A stretch of 15,199 nt of DNA from the NCBI GenBank assembly GCA_964636675.1, contig CAZWUO010000075.1, positions 1-15,199 of the forward strand, in the 5' to 3' direction. The notes beneath the pieces were generated by a model that did no database searches, was not told where the DNA came from, and saw only the letters and a list, made by a program, of their open reading frames with translations. A program made the position numbers and the translations under genes. The stretch is from JALUUH01 sp964636675 (GTDB lineage: Bacteria; Pseudomonadota; Gammaproteobacteria; S012-40). Below, piece after piece: positions 7,518-14,368 of this stretch (position 1 is its first letter; every line of letters starts with the position of its first letter).

Positions 7518-7925
7518 CTAACGCATCAACATTACTTTTATCTGCGCAGGCGCAAGCGTGGTTCCTGGAACATTCATACTCATGCCGTTCTGTCCCGTCA
7601 TGCTAGTCATTTTAGTTGCAGGGCTTCCACCATAGAGTACATTCGTTGATCCCATGGTATGTCGGCAAGGCCCCATGACCATGCTCGATGCCACCCCACC
7701 TATGACACCGGCATTATCACCGTTACTCATCGGTATCGTGGTCATCAAATTATGTGCTGGCCCAGCGGTAAGCAGGACTTTTAAACATGCAGTGGGCGGC
7801 AAAGCCGTAGGCCCCATTGCAATATTAGGGTACGGAATTGGAATCGGCGAAGCCGGTGGCGCCGGGGTTTTACACACATCGGGCATTGCGTTACTCACTC
7901 CACCCATTTGACAATTTGCGAACAT
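7518..7925 (-). CDS. PAAR-like tip protein (DUF4150)
   Basis: A 135-aa protein of the DUF4150 PAAR-like family, expected to cap the VgrG trimer as the sharpened tip and to help attach cargo. Family features are clear: start MFANCQMGGVSNAMPDVC, then PIPIPYPNIAMGP (28-39), GPAHNLMTTIPMSNGDNAG (55-73), and VMGPCRHTMGS (83-93), with a glycine-rich end. The cysteines C5, C18, C47 and C87 and H58, H89 could include metal ligands, as in PAAR proteins. Its ribosome site AGGAG overlaps the stop region of the DUF3540 gene (9-base gap), so the two are likely translationally coupled. It has no toxin extension, so it is a tip only. Confidence 0.93.
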   Translation of the reverse strand: MFANCQMGGVSNAMPDVCKTPAPPASPIPIPYPNIAMGPTALPPTACLKVLLTAGPAHNLMTTIPMSNGDNAGVIGGVASSMVMGPCRHTMGSTNVLYGGSPATKMTSMTGQNGMSMNVPGTTLAPAQIKVMLMR

Positions 7926-7934
7926 ACTTTTCTC

Positions 7935-8597
7935 CTAACCCATATGGATGCGTTCAGCATCAATCTTCATGTCTTTTTTGGCCAGCACCGCAGCTTGGCG
8001 TGCGCGTAAAGAAAACAAATTCTTAATCGTGCTCAACATTTCTCCCGCCCTGGTTTGATCAACTCCGTCTATTATTCTAAAAGAGTTCTTTAAATATTGC
8101 GTCACGCGGTCAGCCACGGTGTCAATCGAATGCGCAAAAACTTTCACTCGCCCCATGTGACTATTGAGTTCTTTGCCCACGGCAGAGAGTTGTTCGATAT
8201 TGATCAAACCTTTTTTGGCAATAATGTCAGTATGTTCAGCGAATAGTGTCACTTTTTCCACCGCCGCGATATTAATCGATTCACCGGCGGTAACTGACAC
8301 TTTGCCGTTTCTTGAGTGCAAATTAATATCACCGTCGAATCCGAAGGTCGCCGTGTTGCCCGTAACCCGATCAATAATCGCCAAAATATGACATTGTTTG
8401 TTTTTATCTCGACTGACCATCACGGTATCTCCAGCCTCAGGCTGTATAACACAACTAAACGCGCGTTTAGCAACAACATACCCTGCTGTACTTTGCACAA
8501 CAAATTGGCTGTTATTCTCACCTACGCCTTGCACGGTGGCATATTCAATAACAATCTTTGTATCCTCGACAACAGGACTTAGGTTTTCAGCTAACAT
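7935..8597 (-). CDS. DUF3540 family protein of T6SS VgrG cassettes
   Basis: A 220-aa protein of the DUF3540 family, found with DUF2169, DUF4150 and VgrG genes. Residues about 20-80 look like a small OB-type beta domain (AKRAFSCVIQPEAGDTVMVS). Residues about 85-130 are beta-helix-like with regular alternation (GDINLHSRNGKVSVTAGESI), resembling a short VgrG needle. The C-terminal part is helical and ends ERIHMG, as family members do. Its biochemical role is not established; a spike accessory or adaptor is likely. The ATG at 8595-8597 is chosen because GGAG lies 7 bases upstream; an in-frame ATG two codons earlier (8601-8603) sits only 1 base from that site. Confidence 0.87.
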   Translation of the reverse strand: MLAENLSPVVEDTKIVIEYATVQGVGENNSQFVVQSTAGYVVAKRAFSCVIQPEAGDTVMVSRDKNKQCHILAIIDRVTGNTATFGFDGDINLHSRNGKVSVTAGESINIAAVEKVTLFAEHTDIIAKKGLINIEQLSAVGKELNSHMGRVKVFAHSIDTVADRVTQYLKNSFRIIDGVDQTRAGEMLSTIKNLFSLRARQAAVLAKKDMKIDAERIHMG

Positions 8598-8624
8598 TAT
8601 CATTCTCCATTTTAAAGACTTGTT

Positions 8625-9707
8625 TCAGGGCTTATTTTTTGGCTTAGGTTTCCACTGCTCCGCCTTTAATCTTTTTTCATCGAGACCTAAGGCCCATTTT
8701 TTCAGAGATCCGCTCCAGAGTGTGTTACCTTCCTTACATGCGTGTAGATTAGTACGCATTAAATGGCTATTTGAGACATCTGCACCGCGCAGATTTGCAT
8801 GTGATAGATCAGCATAGGTCAAATCTGTGCCTGAAAAATTAGCGGATTCACAGTTTGCTTCAGCAAATTGTGCCTGCGTTAATCTTGCACCACTAAGATC
8901 AGCACTTCTTAAATCGCATGCATTAAAACTCGCTTGCTCGAGTTGCGCAGATTTCAAACTCGCTCCTAGCATTTTACTGCCATAAAATATGGCTAGGTTT
9001 GCATTTGCACGATCAAACTTTGCACCGCTTAAGTTTGCCTCCATAAAATTCGTTTGCACTAAATTCGCCTTGGTAAAATCACAGCCGCTTAAATCAGCCG
9101 ATCTGAATTGAGACATGGATAAATTCATCCCGGAAAAATCTCGATCTTTAAGAATCGGCCCTTGAAATACACACTGCTTAATAATAGCGTCTCTTAGATT
9201 CGCACCTTCGAGGTTTGCCTCAATAATATTGGTTCTATCCATCAGAGTTCGCACAAGCACCACATGCGACATATCAGCATCCAAAAAACTCGTAAAACTT
9301 AGATTTGCGGCGCTCAAATTAGCCTTGGATAAATCAGGCTCAACAAAGCTAGCCTGTGAAAGATCAGCCTTGCGCATATTGGCATGGTTAAAATCGCCTT
9401 CGATAAAGTTAGCCTCAGCCATCGCTGACTCAACAAAATTAGCTCTGCTAAAATCACAGTTTATAAAACTAGCCTCTTTAAGTACGGCCTTAGAAAAATC
9501 AGCATCACAAAATACACATTCAACAAAGCTGCTTTGTGTCATATTTGTCGCGTGGAAGTTAGCCTTGCTAAAATCAACCTGATTAAAAATTCCGCCCGCC
9601 AAATCCGCTCTACTATAATCACCTTCACATAAGTCTCGTTCAGCGATCAACTCCCCACCCTTAACGAGCTTGACCAATTCTTCTTTGCTCAATCGCGCAC
9701 TCGTCAT
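8625..9707 (-). CDS. Pentapeptide-repeat protein of the T6SS cassette
   Basis: A 360-aa protein, most of which (residues about 25-330) is built of five-residue A(D/N)(L/F)xx repeats, for example KANLSAANLSFTSFLDADMS and SANFSGTDLTYADLSHANLR. Such repeats fold as a right-handed four-sided beta-helix, a rod that serves as a scaffold or binding surface. The N-terminus is a short helical cap; the C-terminus is basic (KPKPKNKP). Its ATG overlaps the stop of the preceding DUF2169 gene by ATGA, with GGAGG 8 bases upstream, so the two are translationally coupled. The repeats resemble those at the end of the upstream protein, suggesting a duplicated or split module. Proposed role: an adaptor that loads cargo on the PAAR/VgrG tip. 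An immunity role, as for pentapeptide protein McbG, is less likely. Confidence 0.9.
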   Translation of the reverse strand: MTSARLSKEELVKLVKGGELIAERDLCEGDYSRADLAGGIFNQVDFSKANFHATNMTQSSFVECVFCDADFSKAVLKEASFINCDFSRANFVESAMAEANFIEGDFNHANMRKADLSQASFVEPDLSKANLSAANLSFTSFLDADMSHVVLVRTLMDRTNIIEANLEGANLRDAIIKQCVFQGPILKDRDFSGMNLSMSQFRSADLSGCDFTKANLVQTNFMEANLSGAKFDRANANLAIFYGSKMLGASLKSAQLEQASFNACDLRSADLSGARLTQAQFAEANCESANFSGTDLTYADLSHANLRGADVSNSHLMRTNLHACKEGNTLWSGSLKKWALGLDEKRLKAEQWKPKPKNKP

Positions 9708-12493
9708 TTCTGAGGCCTCCAGTTTTCAAGCTTGGTTTGATCAAGATTAGCGCCGGTAAAATCAGTGCCCCCTACCGTGGCATTCATGAACTCAACGCCA
9801 TAGAAATTGGAATAAGACATATTCGCACCAGTAAGACGGGCGTGCATTAAAGACCCTTCCATTAAATTTACCGAAGAAAAATCAGCATATCCTAGATTCG
9901 TTTTCATAAATAGGGAACCTTTTCCTTGCGCCCCATAAAACTTAGTATGCTGCAAATTCGCGCCACTAAAATCGGCTTGATGAAATGTAGATTCTTCAAA
10001 TAGGCTATTTTCTGCATCAACCTCGCGAAAATTAGCCTTATCTAATTTTGCATGCCTAAAATCACAGTCGCGCAACGAACAATCACTGGGAAATCTCACA
10101 TTGTGCATATTAGCATTTACAAACTTGGAGTTATTTAACTGACATTCGACAAAATTGGAACCTGAAATATCCGCTTGTGAAAAGTCTACCCCCTCAAGCT
10201 GACTTTGCAAAAAATTGCATTCCCGCATAATGCTGCCAACAAATTTAGCGCCTGACAAATTCATCTCCAGAAAATTAGCCGCGGTAGTCGTCGAGCCACT
10301 CATATCTATGCCTGCCATTTTTGCCTCGAGAAAATCGACTTCTTCTAAATTGCTATGCGTCAATTGGGCATCCGTTAGGTCAGACTTGCTCAACACTGCA
10401 TTTTTTAAATTAACCGCATGCAATCGAGCACCGATAAGTATGCTAGAACCTAAATTTGCTTGCTGCAAATTAGCTTTAGTTAAGTCCGCATTACTTAAAT
10501 TTGCGTGGGTAATAATCGCGCCGGTTAAATTTGCAGAAACCAATTGGGTATTCGTAAAATTTACACACTCTAAGTAGCACTCCGATAAATCCTGGCCTGA
10601 TAAATCAAGGCCTGACATATCAACACCCGAAAAATCCTCTCCAACCAGTGACTCACCTTGCTGCAATTTTTTTTCAAAACGGGCTTGCACAATATCCATA
10701 GGCAGCTCGTGAGGTGGTCTTCCTACGACATTATGCGCACCCATTTGATACATTTTTTTTAGCTTTATATTAGCTTCTTCCATGTTCTGGGTAACTTGAA
10801 GAATATCAACATCGATAACCGGCCAATCCTGTTCGGGGAGTCCTTGAGCACGCATTTTTTGCCTAATTTCTTCAACTTTTTCTATTTGCGCGAGCAAATG
10901 GTCTAATGCTTCGTTATTAGCGGGCCTAGGTAATAAGGGTTTTGCATCTATATTCACCAAGGCTTGCTCTACTTGCTGGCGTACTTTGTCTTCTGCTTTC
11001 GTCCCTTCTACTTGGATTATCAACTTTTTAAGTTGTTCTTTAGCTTCCTCTTTTTTAGCCGCGGCCATTTCGTCCATTTGTTTGGTCAAGACATCAAATT
11101 GACTGAAATCAGCATCTTCCAATTTCACATCTGCACTATTTCCAGTGGATGATCCCGGCAGTAATTTCTCCATGGTTTCCAAAATCTTTTTCACATGCGG
11201 ATCATCTGGAGCCTGATCTTGTTTGCCATCAAACTTTGCTAAATGCGGAGCGGGGTCTATTCCACTGGCCGAAAGTTGCTCAGCTAATTTTTGTTTCTGC
11301 TGCTCAATGCTCGCCAATGCTTTTTCTTTTTCTGCTGCAACTCTCACTTCTAGATTTTTAGATAATTCACTATCACCGTCTTTACCAGCCTCATCTAACA
11401 TACGCGCAAAGCCACAACGCTCAGAATCGGGGATAATATCTTTGGTATACATCATGTACTTAAATGTTTTGCTTTCATCTAAGCGATTATATAACGCCTC
11501 TTGGTAGTACTCTTCAGCACGTGGCAGCTGTGCAAGATCTTCATAAGCTAATAAAAGTTGCGCGACATCCGTCGCATCATCTTCTTTTACTTCTATGCTA
11601 CCGCGGTACAAAATAACCCCTGTTTCAATATGTGGAAATAAAAAGGTGGTTTCCGCTTGCATTTCAATTTCAGTGAACAAACTTCCGTGCGCATTTTTTT
11701 TCTCGACAAAGCAACGTGTACGAAAACCCGGTAATTTCCCATTAAGCTGCACTTTATCAGGATGCATGTTGAGCAACTGAAAGGATTCGTCGCCGTTCCA
11801 AAATCCATCGATCCACTGATCTTGCGCAACCGTATTAAAATAATTCCAGTCCATATCGGGAGCCAAACCCGGAAAATACGCTTCTAACCATTTTTTGTCA
11901 TAAGTCCCTGCCTTACTTGCCCGCTGTTGCCACGTCATATCCAGAGGTCTAAAACCCGCAGGGTTCGGACGCTGCGACTTGGCAGTTATTAATTGCTTGG
12001 GATTTTCTATATTCGGCAACGGCAAACGCATTTCACCAAACACATCGATTTTATCCATGCCTTTGCCGCTTGGATTTTTTGGATTATCCTTTCCGCCAAA
12101 GGCATATTCATAACTCAGCGACAACTGTTTAAATGGCTCGGGTGCAGAAGGACCCGCTAGCCCTCCCCAATAACGATGACCAACAACGACAAGTTCCTTA
12201 TTAATCGATCCCATTTTTAGTTTCACACGGTCAGCGGTTACCGGCTTGCCTTCCGGCGCGTAATAATTTCCAAACACCACGGTTTCGCCCTGGGGTTTTG
12301 GCATATTGGCATCAAGCATACCGTCGTTACCGAGTTCATCCGGCAAGAATGCCCATAGATCCTGCTCGAGTAAAACATCTTTGGCAGAATCAAAAGGAAA
12401 ACCCAGCAGTACTGTCACTACTAAATGGTTTTTTTTATTCCATTGCAATGGTTTGGTTTGCAGACTCAATTGTAGGGGTTTGAACACTCGCAT
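9704..12493 (-). CDS. DUF2169 adaptor-like protein with pentapeptide-repeat C-terminus
   Basis: The first gene of the T6SS cassette (929 aa). Residues 1 to about 300 are a DUF2169 domain (MRVFKPLQLSLQTKPLQW, then GHRYWGG and LSLSYEYAFGGKDNPKNP). Some DUF2169 proteins act as adaptors for loading T6SS effectors, as in the Agrobacterium vgrG2/tde2 cluster. Residues about 375-610 are charged and mostly helical, probably coiled coil (EKEKALASIEQQKQKLAEQL). Residues about 614-925 are pentapeptide repeats (DFSGVDMSGLDLSGQDL). The ATG at 12491-12493 has AGAGGA 7 bases upstream, the same leader AGAGGATATT that precedes vgrG. The stop overlaps the next gene by 4 bases. A promoter lies upstream at 12525-12552. 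The fused domain order suggests a long rod connecting cargo and spike; this is inference. Confidence 0.92.
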   Translation of the reverse strand: MRVFKPLQLSLQTKPLQWNKKNHLVVTVLLGFPFDSAKDVLLEQDLWAFLPDELGNDGMLDANMPKPQGETVVFGNYYAPEGKPVTADRVKLKMGSINKELVVVGHRYWGGLAGPSAPEPFKQLSLSYEYAFGGKDNPKNPSGKGMDKIDVFGEMRLPLPNIENPKQLITAKSQRPNPAGFRPLDMTWQQRASKAGTYDKKWLEAYFPGLAPDMDWNYFNTVAQDQWIDGFWNGDESFQLLNMHPDKVQLNGKLPGFRTRCFVEKKNAHGSLFTEIEMQAETTFLFPHIETGVILYRGSIEVKEDDATDVAQLLLAYEDLAQLPRAEEYYQEALYNRLDESKTFKYMMYTKDIIPDSERCGFARMLDEAGKDGDSELSKNLEVRVAAEKEKALASIEQQKQKLAEQLSASGIDPAPHLAKFDGKQDQAPDDPHVKKILETMEKLLPGSSTGNSADVKLEDADFSQFDVLTKQMDEMAAAKKEEAKEQLKKLIIQVEGTKAEDKVRQQVEQALVNIDAKPLLPRPANNEALDHLLAQIEKVEEIRQKMRAQGLPEQDWPVIDVDILQVTQNMEEANIKLKKMYQMGAHNVVGRPPHELPMDIVQARFEKKLQQGESLVGEDFSGVDMSGLDLSGQDLSECYLECVNFTNTQLVSANLTGAIITHANLSNADLTKANLQQANLGSSILIGARLHAVNLKNAVLSKSDLTDAQLTHSNLEEVDFLEAKMAGIDMSGSTTTAANFLEMNLSGAKFVGSIMRECNFLQSQLEGVDFSQADISGSNFVECQLNNSKFVNANMHNVRFPSDCSLRDCDFRHAKLDKANFREVDAENSLFEESTFHQADFSGANLQHTKFYGAQGKGSLFMKTNLGYADFSSVNLMEGSLMHARLTGANMSYSNFYGVEFMNATVGGTDFTGANLDQTKLENWRPQK

Positions 12494-12524
12494 CTTAATA
12501 TCCTCTACTCATGTTATTCACATC

Positions 12525-12552
12525 TGTATAATTGGGCACGACTTTTTATCAA
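12525..12552 (-). promoter_or_regulatory. Sigma70-type promoter of the T6SS cassette
   Basis: On the minus strand, TTGATA (complement of 12547-12552; 5 of 6 to consensus) and TATACA (complement of 12525-12530) are 16 bases apart. Transcription would start near 12517, giving a leader of about 25 bases that contains the AGAGGA ribosome site. No sigma54-type GG/GC pair was seen nearby. Confidence 0.5.
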
Positions 12553-12585
12553 GTCACAACGTTCTATTGAGTCACGACGTTCTAT
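12552..12585 (-). promoter_or_regulatory. Tandem 16-bp direct repeat abutting the -35 box
   Basis: AGTCACAACGTTCTAT (12552-12567) and AGTCACGACGTTCTAT (12570-12585) differ at one base and repeat with an 18-base period. The proximal copy touches the -35 hexamer, so the copies centre about 42 and 60 bases upstream of the predicted start, where activators that contact RNA polymerase bind. The regulator is unknown. Confidence 0.55.
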
Positions 12586-12647
12586 CTAAACCACGGTGCC
12601 GCCGGTAGCCCATCTCAACACCGCAGTAACAATCTTCAACTTGCCAA

Positions 12648-12688
12648 CTCACTCTCACACACTCTCTCACACACACTCTCTCACTCTG
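12648..12688 (+). repeat. Low-complexity CT/CA tract
   Basis: A 41-base run made only of CT and CA dinucleotide steps (CTCACTCTCACACACTCTCT and on), a microsatellite-like tract prone to slippage. It lies between the two divergent promoters and may vary in length between strains. Confidence 0.75.
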
Positions 12689-12865
12689 AACAATATTTAA
12701 ACACCATCAGATCAGTGACATTTGCTTCTCACGTTTGCAATATAGCCTATCCTATAATAAAGCGTGAGAGTGTAATATTCACCACACCTCAGAACAAAAA
12801 CTGTGCTTATAATACACCCAACTCTATAAACGACTGAGCTGGGATAAACACCGGCATTATTAACT

Positions 12866-13750
12866 ATGAATAACCCCGAAAGTATTTTGCACCAATATCG
12901 AATTACCCATAACAATGAGTATACTTTTGCACATCCGGCAAAAATCGGAGTGATAGCGACTCGACTTTCGCCACGTACCTGTCACTATCAGCAAGTTGAT
13001 TTCAGCCAAATTGTCATTAACCCGCCCATTAGCCGCAGCACTAAATCAATTGATCAATATGGAAATATTATTTTTCAATATGAACTCAATAGAAAATTTC
13101 AGCGCTTAAACATTGCCGCCAACCATGTGGTTACTGCGTTTGCAAGAAAAAGTATTGATTTCAATGCTGCGCCGAGTTGGAAACCATACACAGCTGATAC
13201 CATTACACAATCAAGACTGCAAACATTTATGGGAACATCGGATTATGTTTCAATAAACTCGGACTTTAAAAATTACGCGAACAAAATATTCCGCGAAGAT
13301 TATTCCATATTGAAAAATACCGAATTATTGATTAAACAGATATATTCTGATTTCACCTATGCCCCGAATGCGAGCAATGTAAACACCCCGGCCATTGAAG
13401 CATTTCATTCCCGCAGAGGAGTCTGTCAAGATTTTTCACACATAGCGATTAGTTGTTTACGCTCACTCGGTATAGCAGCGCGTTATGTCAGTGGGTATAT
13501 AGACACTAAGATCGACAGTGAAAAGAGATACCCCATTGGCTGCGATGCATCACATGCTTGGATTTCAGTTTACGACCCACAATATGCTTGGATTGACTTC
13601 GACCCGACGAATAACAAAATCGTCGACAAAAACTACATTGAAATAGGCTATGGTCGAGACTATAACGACCTAGCTCCGTTAACCGGCTATACCAATAGCA
13701 TGGGCAAACACCGGCTTACTGTAGCGGTCGAAATCACAAAAATTAATTGA
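12866..13750 (+). CDS. Transglutaminase-like cysteine protease/transferase
   Basis: A 294-aa protein of the bacterial transglutaminase-like superfamily (COG1305). Residues about 8-95 are the bacterial transglutaminase N-terminal beta domain (YRITHNNEYTFAHPAKIGVI). The core follows, with the triad C187 in RRGVCQDFSHIA, H230 in DASHAWISVY and D246 in WIDFDPTNN, so it looks catalytically intact. No signal peptide is seen, so it is probably cytoplasmic. Relatives are usually next to alpha-E (DUF403) and ATP-grasp genes involved in peptide-like compounds; those partners are absent here, making this a solitary copy. The ATG lacks a strong ribosome site. It diverges from the T6SS cassette, but a functional link is unproven. 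Substrate and reaction (hydrolysis or acyl transfer) are unknown. Confidence 0.9.
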   Translation: MNNPESILHQYRITHNNEYTFAHPAKIGVIATRLSPRTCHYQQVDFSQIVINPPISRSTKSIDQYGNIIFQYELNRKFQRLNIAANHVVTAFARKSIDFNAAPSWKPYTADTITQSRLQTFMGTSDYVSINSDFKNYANKIFREDYSILKNTELLIKQIYSDFTYAPNASNVNTPAIEAFHSRRGVCQDFSHIAISCLRSLGIAARYVSGYIDTKIDSEKRYPIGCDASHAWISVYDPQYAWIDFDPTNNKIVDKNYIEIGYGRDYNDLAPLTGYTNSMGKHRLTVAVEITKIN

Positions 13751-13778
13751 TTTAAGAACCGCTTCAATTTTTCTGAGT

Positions 13779-14000
13779 TTAACCTAGAATCCGCAGTTGG
13801 ACGGCATGCAGAGTGCATTTATAAATGTGAAGAGCAAGACGCGATGAGGCGGAATAGCCTGCTATTACAACGATTCGCAACGGCGCTATTCATGGCGTAG
13901 CGCCCTCATCCTCTGAGTAAATTCGACAAACAAGCTCATTCGTTTTTTAATCCGCCGTTTAACGATGCCTCATGTTGCTCAACTGCAGAATTTAGGTTTA
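13779..14000. mobile_element. MITE-like element with imperfect terminal inverted repeats
   Basis: The ends are about 30-base inverted repeats. The left end (13779-13808) matches the complement of the right end (13971-14000) at 22 of 30 positions, sharing ACCTA and GCAGTTG. Inside, GATGAGG (13843-13849) pairs with CCTCATC (13904-13910), enclosing two further hairpins: AATAGC/GCTATT (13853-13866) and GGCGCTA/TAGCGCC (13882-13904). There is no transposase frame; the longest frame inside is tiny. The shape fits a non-autonomous insertion element or a deleted insertion-sequence remnant. No clear target duplication is visible. It may also end transcription of the flanking genes, or be a structured RNA. 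Confidence 0.6.
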
Positions 14001-14029
14001 ATAAATACTTTCATATTTACCAAACACTG

Positions 14030-14284
14030 CTAGCGCAAAAACTCCGTTGGTTTCTCTATTTCATAGATCGCTTCGGCAAAGTTTTCTAACCGAGCTTCTA
14101 AAATAGTTTGCGCATCATATAAACCTCGATTGTAATAATACGACCCTAATTCTTCAGAAACAAAATCTAAAAGAAAGTCTGCATCAAACTGACCAATTTT
14201 TTGATCTAGCTCTTCACAAAAATAGCGCTGAATTTTTTGAATAATAATATTTTTTTCCTCTTTTGAGAATTCAATTTTTGACAT
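14030..14284 (-). CDS. DUF2164 family protein
   Basis: An 84-aa, mostly helical protein of the DUF2164 family. Family features are plain: IEFSKEEKNIIIQKIQRYF at the N-terminus, EELDQKIGQFDADFLLDFV in the middle, then GSYYYNRGLYDAQTILEAR. It is acidic, with no membrane segment or catalytic motif; the function of the family is unknown. GGAG lies about 9 bases before the ATG at 14282-14284. It follows the pseudouridine synthase gene by 84 bases on the same strand, so it may share a transcript or use its own promoter. The MITE-like element ends about 30 bases past its stop. Confidence 0.9.
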   Translation of the reverse strand: MSKIEFSKEEKNIIIQKIQRYFCEELDQKIGQFDADFLLDFVSEELGSYYYNRGLYDAQTILEARLENFAEAIYEIEKPTEFLR

Positions 14285-14334
14285 TTATAAATTAACTCCA
14301 TAAGAATTTCTATTTGCACGTCGGATTTCAACAA

Positions 14335-14348
14335 TTGTTTACAAACAA
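14335..14348. promoter_or_regulatory. Short palindrome upstream of the DUF2164 gene
   Basis: TTGTTTACAAACAA has perfect 6-base arms around AC. It lies about 50 bases before the DUF2164 start and just past the rluA-like stop. It could be an operator; no T-run follows on either strand, so a terminator is unlikely. Confidence 0.3.
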
Positions 14349-14368
14349 CTTACATCCTCACAACACGA

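Larger units (their letters stand above)
12494..12865. other. Divergent intergenic region between T6SS cassette and transglutaminase gene
   Basis: About 370 bases without a convincing gene. Besides the operon promoter and tandem repeat, it holds the pyrimidine-rich tract at 12648-12688 and two TATAAT matches on the plus strand (12753-12758 and 12808-12813) that could serve the transglutaminase gene. Neither has a recognisable -35 at normal spacing; the second has TG 2 bases upstream, near an extended -10. Confidence 0.45.

Noticed and set aside
8625..10670. Dense near-repeats at DNA level (AAATTAGC-like words every 15 bases or multiples)
   Set aside because: They follow from the pentapeptide code (Ala-Asn-Leu/Phe) read on the minus strand and are not an independent DNA repeat or CRISPR-like array.
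12712..12915. 67-codon minus-strand frame before the transglutaminase gene
   Set aside because: It overlaps the transglutaminase start, has no family resemblance, and lies in the promoter region.
13843..13900. Tiny plus-strand frame (18 codons) inside the MITE-like element
   Set aside because: It coincides with hairpin arms, has no ribosome site, and is too short to support as a gene.
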